The translations under genes and the position numbers were made by a program. The notes under the pieces are model-generated. The model was given only the letters and a program-made list of their open reading frames with translations, had not been told where the DNA came from and searched no databases. From assembly GCA_024742765.1 (NCBI GenBank), contig JANSXT010000013.1, positions 62,001 to 126,000 of the forward strand: 64,000 bases of DNA. Direction: 5' to 3'. Origin of the DNA: Phyllobacteriaceae bacterium (GTDB lineage Bacteria > Pseudomonadota > Alphaproteobacteria > Rhizobiales > Rhizobiaceae). Positions 24,066-32,887 of the stretch are shown here, piece by piece. Each line of letters starts with the position of its first letter. The stretch's first letter is position 1.

Positions 24066-25083
24066 CAATTCCCCTGTTTCTGTCTTTGAGTTTTTCGGCG
24101 ATCGAGTGGCCCAAGCGTTCCGCAATCGGAGGTGCGACCGAGTTTCCGATCTGCGTGTATCGAGCGTGGCGCGGAACCTCGTCAGGAAAACGAAAATCCC
24201 CATCAAACCCTTGCAGTTTCGCGCACTCGAACTCGGTCAGCTTTCGCAAGCCTCTTGGTGAGAAAATGAACGGCACATTGTGACCGCCTTTCCCCATGTT
24301 GGCTGTTAGCGTCGGACACGTTCCCTTCACCTTGGGCCGGACGATATATTTGCGGAGCTGGTAAATCTCATGATCTTCCGAACGTAACCCATCGATCATA
24401 CGATAATATTTGTTGTCACGGTCAAGATAATACTCTTCGTCGAGCTCGGCGTCGAAGTCGACGTAGTCCTCGAGCCTTTTATCGACTGACGAGAGTCGTG
24501 ACGGCCAGCGTACTGTGCCGTCCCAGAAACGATCGGTCGAGAAGGCAATCATGAATAGACGCGGGCGCTGTTGCGGCAGGCGGGTATAGTCGTGCGTACT
24601 GAGGACCTGCGCATTCCCTTCGGCGAACCAGTAACCAGCACGCCGGATTGCGCTTTGAACTTGCAAGAACCATTCACCGCCATTGCCATCGCGAAGAAAG
24701 GGTGAGTTTTCGAGGACGAGCACACTCGGCCGGTCTGCACCCCATTCTTTTAGGAGTCGGATGATTTCGAAGAAGGTCTGGCCACGGTCATCAGCGAAGC
24801 CGTTGCGGTTGCCGGCCTGAGAGAAGCTTTGGCACGGGAAGCCCGCATGGAGGACATCCACTGGGTCCAGATCGCCTGCACGGAGGTTGCGAACATCTTG
24901 CGAATAGATCTTCGTCCGCGGAAAATTGGCTTTGTACGTGGCGCAGGCGTGGCTGTCCCACTCGCAGGCCCAACTCGTGGTGATCGAATGCTCTTCAAAT
25001 CCTCGACAGAAGCCGCCGATGCCTGCGAAAAGCGCCCCTGCCGTATAGTTCTTCTTGCTTCGTTTCCCTACCATGGGACGCAA
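24025..25083 (-). CDS. DNA (cytosine-5-)-methyltransferase, first gene of the cassette
   Basis: A 352-residue C5 methyltransferase. Motif I ALFAGIGGFCRGFE (SAM binding), motif IV GFPCQSFSQAG with catalytic C84, motif VI LENSPFL (ENS instead of the usual ENV), motif VIII QQRPRLFM, a target-recognition region (about 185-290) and motif X QIGNSVAPP are all present, so it should be active. The ATG at 25083 and another three codons later are both possible. It would modify a cytosine in a short site that cannot be predicted. Standing first in an overlapping four-gene operon with a GHKL ATPase, it is either the modification arm of a restriction-like system or part of an epigenetic switch. Confidence 0.92.
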   Translation of the reverse strand: MRPMVGKRSKKNYTAGALFAGIGGFCRGFEEHSITTSWACEWDSHACATYKANFPRTKIYSQDVRNLRAGDLDPVDVLHAGFPCQSFSQAGNRNGFADDRGQTFFEIIRLLKEWGADRPSVLVLENSPFLRDGNGGEWFLQVQSAIRRAGYWFAEGNAQVLSTHDYTRLPQQRPRLFMIAFSTDRFWDGTVRWPSRLSSVDKRLEDYVDFDAELDEEYYLDRDNKYYRMIDGLRSEDHEIYQLRKYIVRPKVKGTCPTLTANMGKGGHNVPFIFSPRGLRKLTEFECAKLQGFDGDFRFPDEVPRHARYTQIGNSVAPPIAERLGHSIAEKLKDRNRGIDEQPKDRAQVSRG

Positions 25084-25154
25084 CTAGCATGGCTTTCAGC
25101 GATTGTGCAGCCGGAAAATGATTGCTCCAAGCGATATCCGACAAGCGAGGGCAG

Positions 25155-25630
25155 TGAATTACACTCTAGCACCATAACCAACGGATGACGGTTGCGGCGT
25201 GAGCGGCAAAGGATAGAAGACGTCCGCCCGTCAGCCGGGTTGGGTCACGATGCGGCGGTGTCCTTGAGTCGACCAAACAGCTCGATGGCGTTTCAGTCGT
25301 GGTAAAAGTCTTGGCACGAGATGATGCGCCTTTCGGCGTCCGTTCAGTCGGCGACGTTGCCGCCGGTTAGTATCTGCCGGGCGTGGAGGCACCAGCTGTT
25401 CATGAGCAAGTAGACCTTCGTGGTCCGACCGCCGCTTGACCGACCGATCTTTTGCGGGAACTCCCCGCTTTCCAATGTAACCAGAGATTGTAGGGCATCT
25501 TTCGCGGCCCATGAGAGGCGGACTCTCCACCTAGTGGCATCTGCACTTAAGGAGATGTACGATACCCGACATCGCCGACCAGTCGTCTACCTGCGGCGCT
25601 CCGCCGATCTTATCGGCACGGTGTTATTGT
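25155..25630 (-). pseudogene. IS5-family transposase remnant
   Basis: Read on the minus strand in changing frames, this stretch yields pieces of an IS5-type transposase. An N-terminal SGIVHLLKCRC...ESPP...G..K..YN part (about 25470-25590) comes first. Then IGRSSGGRTTKVYLLMN and LTGGNVAD (about 25340-25450) match the GRSRGG-T-K and LTGGxxAD landmarks. NAIELFGRLKD follows, and a tail LLSFAAHAATVIRWLW ends near 25160. Internal deletion, at least two frame changes and in-frame stops show it is dead. I could not define terminal inverted repeats. Confidence 0.75.
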
Positions 25631-25999
25631 AGCAACGTCTTTTACTCTTCTCCCGAGCAGATCAGGTTCTCAAACACCATTCACCGCAGTCAGCCCCAAT
25701 ACACGATGATCGCCGTGAACATGAATAGACTGATAGCGTTAAATGGTTATGGATCAAGAACCTAGCAGGCAATTGTGATGGCAACAAACTGTCGGATGAG
25801 TGTCAGTTTCCATTGACGCCGATGTTCTAAGTTCTGACAAGCTCATCGTGCTCGGGCCATATCTTGATGGGCGGACTGCGATAGAGATGATTGTCCGTTT
25901 GGATACTTTGCCCCTTCCGGCCGATCGTCCGAAATCGCTCCCAAAGCAGCCAAAACGTGTGTTTCTATGAACATGGTGCGTGGCCTTGCTCATACTACC
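25631..25999. other. Intergenic stretch between IS5 remnant and hipA
   Basis: About 370 bases with only a short open frame (25754-25993, minus) that lacks a ribosome binding site and any family resemblance. Base composition is mixed. I see no RNA gene or mobile-element end here. Confidence 0.4.
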
Positions 26000-27226
26000 C
26001 TACCGGGCCGAAAGCGCGCGCTCAGCATCAGCATGCTCGAAGGCTTCGCTGTACATTTGTATGTCACCCGTTGAGCATCCTTCATTCCGGAATGCTTGTC
26101 TCCAATTCTCTTGGAGCGTGATTGCCATGTGTGCTGCCTTCTTTGCAGCATCTTCCCGGTCCATATCGAAGAACTCGCAAGCCTCTAGCGCGATTTCGAG
26201 TGAAGCATCGAATGACCCGCCTTGAATGATGCCGGTTTCCAGAACGCGATGCCGGGAAGGCGATGGGTTGATGTCGAAGGCCGGTGACAGCCGCCACCGA
26301 TCGCCGCCAGCATAGATGAACCCGTGGTTCTTCAAGTGATCGTCCTTGTTCGACACAAGGATGGTGAACACGATCCGCCGCCAGAGCTCATGCAGATCCT
26401 CGACCGGCTTGCTCGAAATCTGGCGGATGACATCGGCGATGTCGGTGTAGAATCCGCCGTCCTCGCTCTGCCAGTCCAGCGCGGTGCGCGCCGAGATGTA
26501 GGGGATGCGCGTGTCACCGCGGCGGTCGAACCGGCGGATCAGTGCAATCGGACTGTCGCTGTCGCGCAGCTCAAGCCGGGCATCGGCCACGCGCAGACCG
26601 CACATGCGCGCCAGCTTCAGCGTCGCTACTTCGGCGCGCTCGACCGGTTTGGTGTCCTGCGCGGACGTGAACTTGGCGATCCAGAGATGTCCGTCGCCTT
26701 CGACGTTGGCTTTCGGTCGCGCACCACCCAGCGATCCGGCGACACCGGCAAGATCGCGCGCTTCCTCTTCGGCCCCGCCCGGATCCCGTTCGAAGCGCTG
26801 CGCCAGCGTGCGGAGGCGTTCAAGCTCGACGAGTCGGGGAATGGGCGGCGTGAGGTCGGACAGTGGCTCCATGTCCTCGCCAAGAAAACGCAGCGCGCCT
26901 TGCCGGGTGCGGTCGTCCGACAGCACGAGATAATCGAATTCGCTGAGGCCGCCGCCCAAGGCCTTGGTCATCAGTGCGCGACCCCAGGAATCCGGCGCCG
27001 CGTCGGCAAAGCAGCCCGGCAGCGCCGAGCGCTTGTCATCCTTTCCGGATGAAAAATGGCTGCCGTCGCGCAGCGGCAATCCCGGCGCGAGCGCGAAGCG
27101 GTCCTCGGCGGCGAGCCAGGCCGCATCATATTCGAACTGCGAATGCTGTCGTCGCCCGTCGCTTTCAAAGCGAAGGCGTCCCACGATCCGTTTTCCTTCG
27201 CCAAGCGCGACGATGGCCTCGGGCAT
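26000..27226 (-). CDS. hipA: HipA-family serine/threonine kinase toxin
   Basis: A 408-residue HipA-type toxin. The kinase core is visible: the ATP-binding GGARPKANVEGDGHLWIAKF segment, the catalytic loop VSNKDDHLKNHGFI (D and N of the HxDxxxxN-like motif) and the metal-binding LSPAFDINPSP. The N-terminal couple-like part (RLRFESDGRRQHSQFEYDAAWL) is also typical. HipA toxins phosphorylate aminoacyl-tRNA synthetases such as GltX and induce growth arrest unless held by HipB. Its start overlaps the hipB stop by one base (TGATG), so the toxin is made after the antitoxin. Such pairs stabilise mobile elements. Confidence 0.92.
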   Translation of the reverse strand: MPEAIVALGEGKRIVGRLRFESDGRRQHSQFEYDAAWLAAEDRFALAPGLPLRDGSHFSSGKDDKRSALPGCFADAAPDSWGRALMTKALGGGLSEFDYLVLSDDRTRQGALRFLGEDMEPLSDLTPPIPRLVELERLRTLAQRFERDPGGAEEEARDLAGVAGSLGGARPKANVEGDGHLWIAKFTSAQDTKPVERAEVATLKLARMCGLRVADARLELRDSDSPIALIRRFDRRGDTRIPYISARTALDWQSEDGGFYTDIADVIRQISSKPVEDLHELWRRIVFTILVSNKDDHLKNHGFIYAGGDRWRLSPAFDINPSPSRHRVLETGIIQGGSFDASLEIALEACEFFDMDREDAAKKAAHMAITLQENWRQAFRNEGCSTGDIQMYSEAFEHADAERALSAR

Positions 27227-27612
27227 CAGAAACCGACCCCTTCTTCATCGTCGCCATCGGCTATCGGGACAGCCTTGTTCTGGCCTTTGATCGACGATTT
27301 CGGCGTACGCTTGCGATCAATCCGCTTGGGCAGGCTTTCCCGGTCGAGCAGCAATCCGGTGTCATCCGTTCCCGCGTCCAGGAAGTCCGAGATGCGGTCG
27401 ATCTCGCCCAGGACGAGGCACGCCATGGCGAGCGTGCCGATGCTCACACCGTAATCGCCTTTCTCGAGCCGGGCCACTGTGCTTTCGGACACGCCGATCC
27501 GTTCCGCGAACCCCTTCACGGAGATGCGCCGCTTCAGCCGCGCCGTCTTGATGTTTGCGCCCAGAGCCTCCAAGGCTCGACGCGCGCTTACTGAGTTCAC
27601 TTTAACCACCAT
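27226..27612 (-). CDS. hipB: HipB-like XRE-family antitoxin
   Basis: A 128-residue DNA-binding antitoxin. The helix-turn-helix lies at about residues 15-70, ISVKGFAERIGVSESTVARLEKGDYGVSIGTLAMACLVLG. It is followed by a charged, probably disordered tail (KRIDRKRTPKSSIKGQNK) that may contact the kinase. HipB binds HipA and represses the operon. The start codon lies just after a region with two copies of an ATAT-TGACG-like motif, likely autoregulatory sites. Confidence 0.9.
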   Translation of the reverse strand: MVVKVNSVSARRALEALGANIKTARLKRRISVKGFAERIGVSESTVARLEKGDYGVSIGTLAMACLVLGEIDRISDFLDAGTDDTGLLLDRESLPKRIDRKRTPKSSIKGQNKAVPIADGDDEEGVGF

Positions 27613-27652
27613 ATCTGACGTCCAAACATCATTTAACCATCAAATATGACGG
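27611..27652. promoter_or_regulatory. Putative hipBA operator/promoter region
   Basis: Two related motifs, ATATCTGACG (27611-27620) and ATATGACGG (27644-27652), lie 33 bases apart directly upstream of hipB in an AT-rich stretch. Antitoxin autoregulation makes this the natural HipB binding region. Exact promoter boxes are not clear. Confidence 0.35.
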
Positions 27653-27709
27653 ATAGTGCAGTTTTCTCCGCTTGGCAAGCCTTTAGGAGATGAGCGGTGC
27701 GAGGCACTC

Positions 27710-27741
27710 CTGTCCGAAATCTGTCTACACGTTTCGGACAG
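27710..27741. repeat. Perfect 10-base inverted repeat
   Basis: CTGTCCGAAA (27710-27719) and its exact complement TTTCGGACAG (27732-27741) are separated by 12 bases. No T-run follows, so it is not a normal terminator. It lies between hipB and the trb remnants. A second smaller inverted repeat, AGATCGA/TCGATCT, is at 27792-27815. These may be recombination or transposon-end scars. Confidence 0.6.
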
Positions 27742-27936
27742 CACCGCGGATTGGAAGTCTGTAGCCCGCAGATTGGGAGCGTCGGCTGGGGAGATCGATT
27801 CCATAAAGTCGATCTGAGGGCAGGAATGATATCTTTCCCCTCACTCTGGGTACTGTTGTTGGAGGTTTCGTATCACCTGAGGATTCAGAGGGGCGTCACC
27901 CTGCGGGTCGGGCTGTCGGCCAAGCGGAAGCCCTAA

Positions 27937-28205
27937 CGGGTCTTCCCCCTGAAGCGAAGCTGAAAACCGTCGAGAAGATCGTCCAGGGCCGCGACTTCAC
28001 CTGCATGGCGGAGACCCTGAACGCTGTCGAAGCCTGGCTCGGTTCGCTGCCCGGCCATCTCTACGCCAATGTCCGCCAGCCGCCGCTCTCGACCCTGAAC
28101 CTCGCCCATATGATTCCGCTGTCGGCGGTCTGGGCCGGGCCGGCGCGGAACGACCATCTCGACGGACCGCCGCTGTTCTTCGCCGATACGGAGGGCTCAC
28201 CGCGC
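27937..28205 (+). pseudogene. trbE: trbE (VirB4-type conjugal ATPase) internal fragment
   Basis: The frame running from about 27937 reads GLPPEAKLKTVEKIVQGRDFTCMAETLNAVEAWLGSLPGH and then NVRQPPLSTLNLAHMIPLSAVWAGP, which matches the central region of TrbE, including the stretch just before its ATPase domain. Only about 90 residues of a roughly 800-residue protein remain, with neither end and no Walker motifs. It joins abruptly to trbL sequence near 28205, so an internal deletion removed the rest of trbE and trbJ. Confidence 0.7.
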
Positions 28206-28590
28206 CGCCGGCGGTGCATCGACCGCCTATCGCCTCGGCAGTTCTGGCGCCGGCGGCGGCGCATCCGGGGTCGCCGCCGGTCTCGCGAATGTCGGCAAGG
28301 CCGGGATGAGCGCGGCGGGAAGTCCGCTGCGAAAGGCCGCCGGCGCGATGAAGGAGAGCTATCAGAGCGGATCGCGCGCCGCGTTCACAGCAACCGGCGG
28401 CAAGTTCTCGAATGCGGCGGACATCCCGGCGTCCGCCCCAGGATCGTCAAATGGCGGCCCGCCCGCCTGGGCGCAGCGCCTCCGGCGTCAGTAGACCCTC
28501 AATCACGGCGTCGCCACGGCCGCCCATGTCGTCCGCTCCGGCGACCATGAAGGCGGGGGGATGTCAGTCAGCCTCTCGGAGAAACCATGA
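28206..28590 (+). pseudogene. trbL: trbL C-terminal remnant
   Basis: In the right frame this reads GASTAYRLGSSGAGGGASGV, then NVGKAGMSAAGSPLRKA and TATGGKFSNAADI, the glycine/alanine/serine-rich cytoplasmic tail of TrbL. An in-frame TAG near 28492 interrupts it, and TLNHGVATAAHVVRSGDHEGGG follows to the normal TGA, which overlaps the trbF start by ATGA. All membrane helices of TrbL are missing. Confidence 0.7.
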
Positions 28591-28985
28591 GCCTCTTCAA
28601 ACGCCCCAGCGTCCGCTACGCCACCAGCCCCGAGCCGGTCACGCCTTACCAGAAGGCGGCGCAGGCCTGGGACGATTGCATGGGCTCGGCGCGGGTTCAG
28701 GCGCGCAACTGGCGGCTCATGGCCTTCTGCTGTCTCGCGCTCTCCGGCGGACTCGCCGGCGCGCTGACGTGGCAATCGACGCAAGGGACCATCGTGCCCT
28801 ATGTCGTGGAGGTCGACGAGCTCGGACAGCTCGTCAATTACTGCATCCGCCGCAACTACATCATCGTCGACCGGCTCTTCGCTGCCGCCGAGCTGCGGCT
28901 TGGCGATCGTCAGCGAGTGGTGCGTATCGTCCGCACCGACGGCGTGCGGCGCGCGGCAGAACGTCATGTCGGAGCGGATTCATGA
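28587..28985 (+). pseudogene. trbF-trbG deletion fusion
   Basis: A continuous 132-codon frame whose first part is TrbF: MSLFKRPSVRYATSPEPVTPYQKAAQ..WDD, a membrane helix, and TQGTIVPYVVEVDELGQ. From about residue 76 it becomes the C-terminus of TrbG: LVNYCIRRNYIIVDRLFAAAELRLGD..QRVVRIVR. An in-frame deletion fused the two genes, removing most of each. The product, if made, could not serve either role in a type IV mating apparatus. Confidence 0.72.
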
Positions 28986-30205
28986 GCGACCCAGGCGATG
29001 GCCGGGACGAGAAGGAAATCCGGCCCGGTCCGCGTCCCGAGGCTGAGATCGCCGCCGAGCTGCGCCTGCGGCCCGATCCGCCGCGGGTCATGCGCCTCTC
29101 CCGCAGGACGCTTGGCATCCTCGCCGCCTTAGGCGGCTTGAGCCTCGGCGCGATCCTGATCGTCGCCCTGCAGGATCCGGAGCGCGGCGATGGACCGGCG
29201 GAGCTCTTCAACACCGAACGCGTTCCGACCGCCGACGAGCTCTTGTCGCTGCCCGAGGATTACAGCCAGGTCCCGCAACTCGGCCCGCCGCTCCCCGGCG
29301 AACTCGGACGCCCGGTTCTGGCGGCACGCGAGCGCGGCGAGCCCGTGCCGGCGGCGCCCGTCGCACCCGGTCCCGCTATGAACCCGGAAGAGCAGATGCG
29401 CTTGCAGGAGCAGGAAGCGGCGCGCCTCAGTCGGCTGTTCCATGATGCGACCACCACCGAGAGCGGCGGCGTCCTCGACATCGCTACACCAGCAACGCCG
29501 CAGATAGATCCGCAGACGGTGTTCCCGGCGGTCGCGCAGCCAGGGTCGGAGCCGGACGCCATCGAGAGGCGCCAGACGTTTCCGGACGAGCCGATCGATA
29601 GGCGCACGACCAGCGGCGAACGTCTCGCCGATCCAGCGAGCCCTTACGTGCTACAGGCCGGCGCGGTCATCCCGGCGGCGCTGGTGACCGGCCTGCGCTC
29701 CGATCTTCCCGGGCAGATCACCGCACAGGTCACCGCCAATGTCTATGACAGCCCGACCGGCCAGTTCCTTCTGATCCCGCAGGGCGCGCGGCTACTCGGC
29801 GAATATGACAGCCGCGTAGAAACCGGTCAGCATCGTGTCCTTTTGGCGTGGACCCGGCTGATCCTACCCGATGGCCGATCCATCGTCCTCTAACGCCAGC
29901 CCGGCACCGATCAGGCAGGATACGCCGGGCTCGAAGACGGGGTTGATAATCACTGGGGTCAGTTGTTCCGAGCCGCGGGCCTCGCGACCATCCTCAATAT
30001 CGGCCTCGAAACCGGCGAGGATGGCGGCGATGAGATCGCCGACGCTATACGCGACGGCACGCAGGACACGATCGGCCGTGCGGGCGAGGCCATCGTCCAG
30101 CGCCAGTTGAACATCCCGCCGACGCTCACGATCCGGCCGGGCTTCCCGGTGCGGGTCATGGTCACGCGCGATCTGATCCTCGAGCCACAAGGAGAGGTAA
30201 GATGA
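28982..30205 (+). pseudogene. trbI: trbI (VirB10-type) interrupted by one in-frame stop
   Basis: The frame is TrbI throughout. It has an N-terminal membrane helix (GILAALGGLSLGAILIVAL), a proline-rich periplasmic linker, then the conserved C-terminal domain LQAGAVIPAALVTGLRSDLPGQITAQV. A TAA at 29891-29893 follows DGRSIVL, after which the same frame continues as RQPGTDQAGYAGLEDGVDNHWG and ends at 30205 with the usual TrbI tail. A single G-to-T change at a glutamate codon would create this stop. It ends overlapping the DUF2274 gene by 4 bases, as in intact trb operons. Confidence 0.8.
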
Positions 30206-30447
30206 GCAAGCTGAAGCTGGGCAACATCCGAGACGACAAGCCCGTCAAACTGTCGGTGGAGCTACCCGCGCAGGTGCATCGCGATCTAACAACCTATGCC
30301 GAGATCCTCGGACATGAAAGCGGCCAATCGCTCGAACCGGCCAAACTGGTTGCGCCGATGCTCGAGCGGTTCATGAAGACCGACCGCGGCTTTGCGAAAC
30401 TCAGGAAAGAACGCCGTTCCGCTTCGCCTCGATCCTTGCAAGACTGA
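30202..30447 (+). CDS. DUF2274 domain protein, last gene of the trb remnant
   Basis: An 81-residue protein beginning MSKLKLGNIRDDKPVKLSVELPAQVHRDL, the signature of DUF2274 proteins found directly after trbI in alphaproteobacterial conjugation clusters. The ribbon-helix-helix-like start suggests a small DNA-binding or accessory protein. The last ten or so residues run into the convergent LysR gene and may be replaced sequence. With the trb operon dead, its function is doubtful. Confidence 0.75.
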   Translation: MSKLKLGNIRDDKPVKLSVELPAQVHRDLTTYAEILGHESGQSLEPAKLVAPMLERFMKTDRGFAKLRKERRSASPRSLQD

Positions 30448-31309
30448 TGAAGCGCCGGAGTGCGGGATTGTCGTTTTCCCGACGCCAGGCCAAAGAGACT
30501 GAGAGACGCTCTTCAGCCCCATGAATGGAGCGAGTCGACACAGTTGGATAACGTTTGGCCGCAGACTGATCTGCGGTCAATGCCACCCCGAGACCAAGTG
30601 CGACTAGGCTCATCAAATCTCCTCCGCTAAGCATATGGCGATGGAAGTTAGCACGACAACCAAGTTCCGAAAAACGAATGGTCATACGTTTCTCAATCTC
30701 GACCTGATCATCCGATGACCCTATCAGGAGTGTTCGTTGAGCTAGGTCTGTCCAGGTTACGTCTTGCTCGCCGGCCCATTGGTCGTGGTCAGCGATTGCA
30801 AGTACGATCCTTTGGGTGCCAAGGGAGAGCTGGTCCCCAAACTCTCTGGGTATGACGCCCATGACAAACCCGAGATCCACTTCCCGGTGGCTCAGGCGGG
30901 TAAATGTCTCGTCTTTCTCTAATCTGAGAAACTCTATTCTTACGTTGGGATGTGCTTTTGTAAATGCGCCCAACAACTCTCGAGCGATCGAGTCCCACAA
31001 GCTGATCCTTGACGCGATTAGGAGTTTTCCCCCGTCCCCAACCGCGCAAGCCCTCGCGTCTCGTACCGCCACTTCAATTTCTTCGCTTGCGCTTCGCGTA
31101 GTTGCCACAAACCTCCGGCCCGCATAGGTCAAGCTCGCACCAGTTGTTTGACGCTCAAAGACTGAGATACCGAGAAATTCTTCGACTTTGTGTACCCGAC
31201 GAGAAACAGCGGATTGGCCTATGCCGAGCTTCTGCCCTGCTCTACGAAAGCTACCCGCAGCAGCCACCACGCGAAGTATTTCCAGATCACGCAGATCAAT
31301 GCCGATCAC
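30401..31309 (-). CDS. LysR-family transcriptional regulator
   Basis: A 302-residue LysR regulator with the N-terminal winged helix DLEILRVVAAAGSFRRAGQKLGIGQSAVSRRVHKVEEFLG and a linker helix, then a type 2 periplasmic-binding-like effector domain. It lies 95 bases downstream of the AKR/CMD gene pair on the same strand. Its 3' end overlaps the convergent DUF2274 gene by 47 bases, a sign of a rearrangement joint. Its target cannot be told. Confidence 0.9.
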   Translation of the reverse strand: MIGIDLRDLEILRVVAAAGSFRRAGQKLGIGQSAVSRRVHKVEEFLGISVFERQTTGASLTYAGRRFVATTRSASEEIEVAVRDARACAVGDGGKLLIASRISLWDSIARELLGAFTKAHPNVRIEFLRLEKDETFTRLSHREVDLGFVMGVIPREFGDQLSLGTQRIVLAIADHDQWAGEQDVTWTDLAQRTLLIGSSDDQVEIEKRMTIRFSELGCRANFHRHMLSGGDLMSLVALGLGVALTADQSAAKRYPTVSTRSIHGAEERLSVSLAWRRENDNPALRRFISLARIEAKRNGVLS

Positions 31310-31404
31310 CGGAATTTCTCCTTAGTTCGCAATCGGCTGTTTTGAGTTTGAGAAAGCTCAAAGAGCTTTTTTCAAGATAGAAGTCAAAACCGCTTAACAT
31401 CAAA

Positions 31405-31789
31405 TCAGACGCCGATGTCTGCAAAGGCGGCTTTTGCTGCAGTAATGGCGTTCATCGCAGCGGGAACGCCCGCATAAACCGATACTTGCAGGACGATTTC
31501 AACGATTTCTTCTCGCGTAACGCCTGTATTCATCGCGGCTCTCATATGGAATTCAAGCTGCCCTTGAGCGGTGCCCATAGCCGCCAGCATGGCAACGGTG
31601 AGCATTTCACGAGTCCGCAGATCAATTCCATCGCGGCTGACGATATCGGAGAAGGCATAGCCCAGAATAAGTTCTGCTGCCTCGGGCGAAAAAGGTATCA
31701 AGATTGGCCTGTACCCGGTCCGGTGCACCCGGCTCAAGCCGTTCAAGCAGGCTCATGGCGGATGCGAGAGGCTCTCCTTCCCGGCTCAT
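31405..31789 (-). pseudogene. Carboxymuconolactone decarboxylase/AhpD-like protein, frameshifted near the N-terminus
   Basis: The C-terminal part reads FSPEAAELILGYAFSDIVSRDGIDLRTREMLTVAMLAAMG and later FHMRAAMNTGVTREEIVEIVLQVSVYAGVPAAMNAI, the CMD family helices. An N-terminus in another frame, [33 protein letters not shown] (start 31789), overlaps the aldo/keto reductase stop by ATGA. One extra T in a TTTTT run near 31704-31708 separates the two; with four Ts the frame is continuous. The CxxC motif of true AhpD is absent, so it is more like a decarboxylase-type member. It may be intact if the extra base is a sequencing error. Confidence 0.78.
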
Positions 31790-32832
31790 GCGTTGACCCC
31801 TTTCATACCTTCAGCTGTGTAGCGTTCGCCCGAAGCGGCACCGGGTGGCACTAGACGATTGAGGTCGTCGAGATCGTCTCGCGTCAGTTCGACGGCAAGC
31901 GAGCCGACATTCTGTTCCAGGTATTTCGGGCGTTTGGTTCCTGGGATGGGAACTATTGAGACGCCATGCTCTTTCCCTTGTGCGATCACCCATGCCAGAG
32001 CGACCTGTGCTGGGGTGCAGCCTTTGCCCGATGCCATCGCCTGAACCGCTTGCACGATGAACAAGTTGCGATTGATGCTTTCGTCCGCGAAGCGCGGATT
32101 AGAACGGCGGAAATCATTTTCGGCCAAGCCATCGGTCGAGCTCATCGCGCCCGTCAGGAATCCACGGCCCAAGGGCGAATAAGGCACGAACCCAATCGCC
32201 AGCTCGCGGCAGATATCGAAGACCCCGTCTTCGGGATCGCGCGTCCACAGTGAATACTCCGATTGAAGCGCCGTAATCTGGTGAACCGCATTGGCACGGC
32301 GAAGCGTCGTGGGACTGGCTTCGCAGATACCGATGTGCCTGATCTTGCCCTCATCCACGAGCTGCGACAGTGCCTCCATCGCTTCTTCGATCGGCCGTTC
32401 TTTCTCTATCCGGTGGATGTAGTAGAGATCGATAGTCTCGACCCCGAGACGCTTGAGCGACTTCTCGCACGCTTCACGAATATAAGCGGGATCGTTGGAG
32501 ATGCCGCGCGCATAGGCGCCAGGTTCTCGGCGGATGCCGAATTTCGTGGCGATCGTCACGGCTTCGCGTCGGCGTTCGGCAATCAGGCGGCCGATCAATT
32601 CCTCGTTGTGACCGAGGCCATAGGTCTCGGCTGTATCGAGAAAGCTCACGCCAAGGTCGATGGCCAGATTGAGCGTCGCCAAAGACTGCTCGTCGTCGCG
32701 TGGACCATAGAATTCACTCATGCCCATACAGCCGAGACCGAGGGCGGAGACGGTCAATGGGTTTTCAGCAGACCCAAGCTGAATTGTCGAAATCGACGTT
32801 GTTTCTAGTGTCATTGGTGATGCTCGCTCCAT
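31786..32832 (-). CDS. Aldo/keto reductase
   Basis: A 348-residue NADPH-dependent AKR barrel. Landmarks are [14 protein letters not shown], the catalytic [18 protein letters not shown] (D and Y of the tetrad), ATKFG with the lysine, [10 protein letters not shown] with the histidine, and the C-terminal cofactor loop [15 protein letters not shown]. It is most like the YakC/AKR13-type group that begins with a GxGCMGMSxxYG motif. A start at 32814 is also possible. It is coupled by 4 bases to the CMD-like gene and diverges from a LysR gene 55 bases away that probably controls it. Confidence 0.92.
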   Translation of the reverse strand: MERASPMTLETTSISTIQLGSAENPLTVSALGLGCMGMSEFYGPRDDEQSLATLNLAIDLGVSFLDTAETYGLGHNEELIGRLIAERRREAVTIATKFGIRREPGAYARGISNDPAYIREACEKSLKRLGVETIDLYYIHRIEKERPIEEAMEALSQLVDEGKIRHIGICEASPTTLRRANAVHQITALQSEYSLWTRDPEDGVFDICRELAIGFVPYSPLGRGFLTGAMSSTDGLAENDFRRSNPRFADESINRNLFIVQAVQAMASGKGCTPAQVALAWVIAQGKEHGVSIVPIPGTKRPKYLEQNVGSLAVELTRDDLDDLNRLVPPGAASGERYTAEGMKGVNA

Positions 32833-32887
32833 GTCCTGCGGTTTCTCCAGATCTAGACCTGCATGATGTGGACTTGTAGAGAACTCG

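Noticed and set aside
24025-25083. A Vsr-type mismatch endonuclease partner beside the methyltransferase
   Set aside because: The only nearby frame (25231-25530, minus) resolves as pieces of an IS5-family transposase, not Vsr.
25754-25993. Minus-strand 79-codon frame between the IS5 remnant and hipA
   Set aside because: No ribosome binding site, no similarity to a family I know, and composition typical of chance frames.
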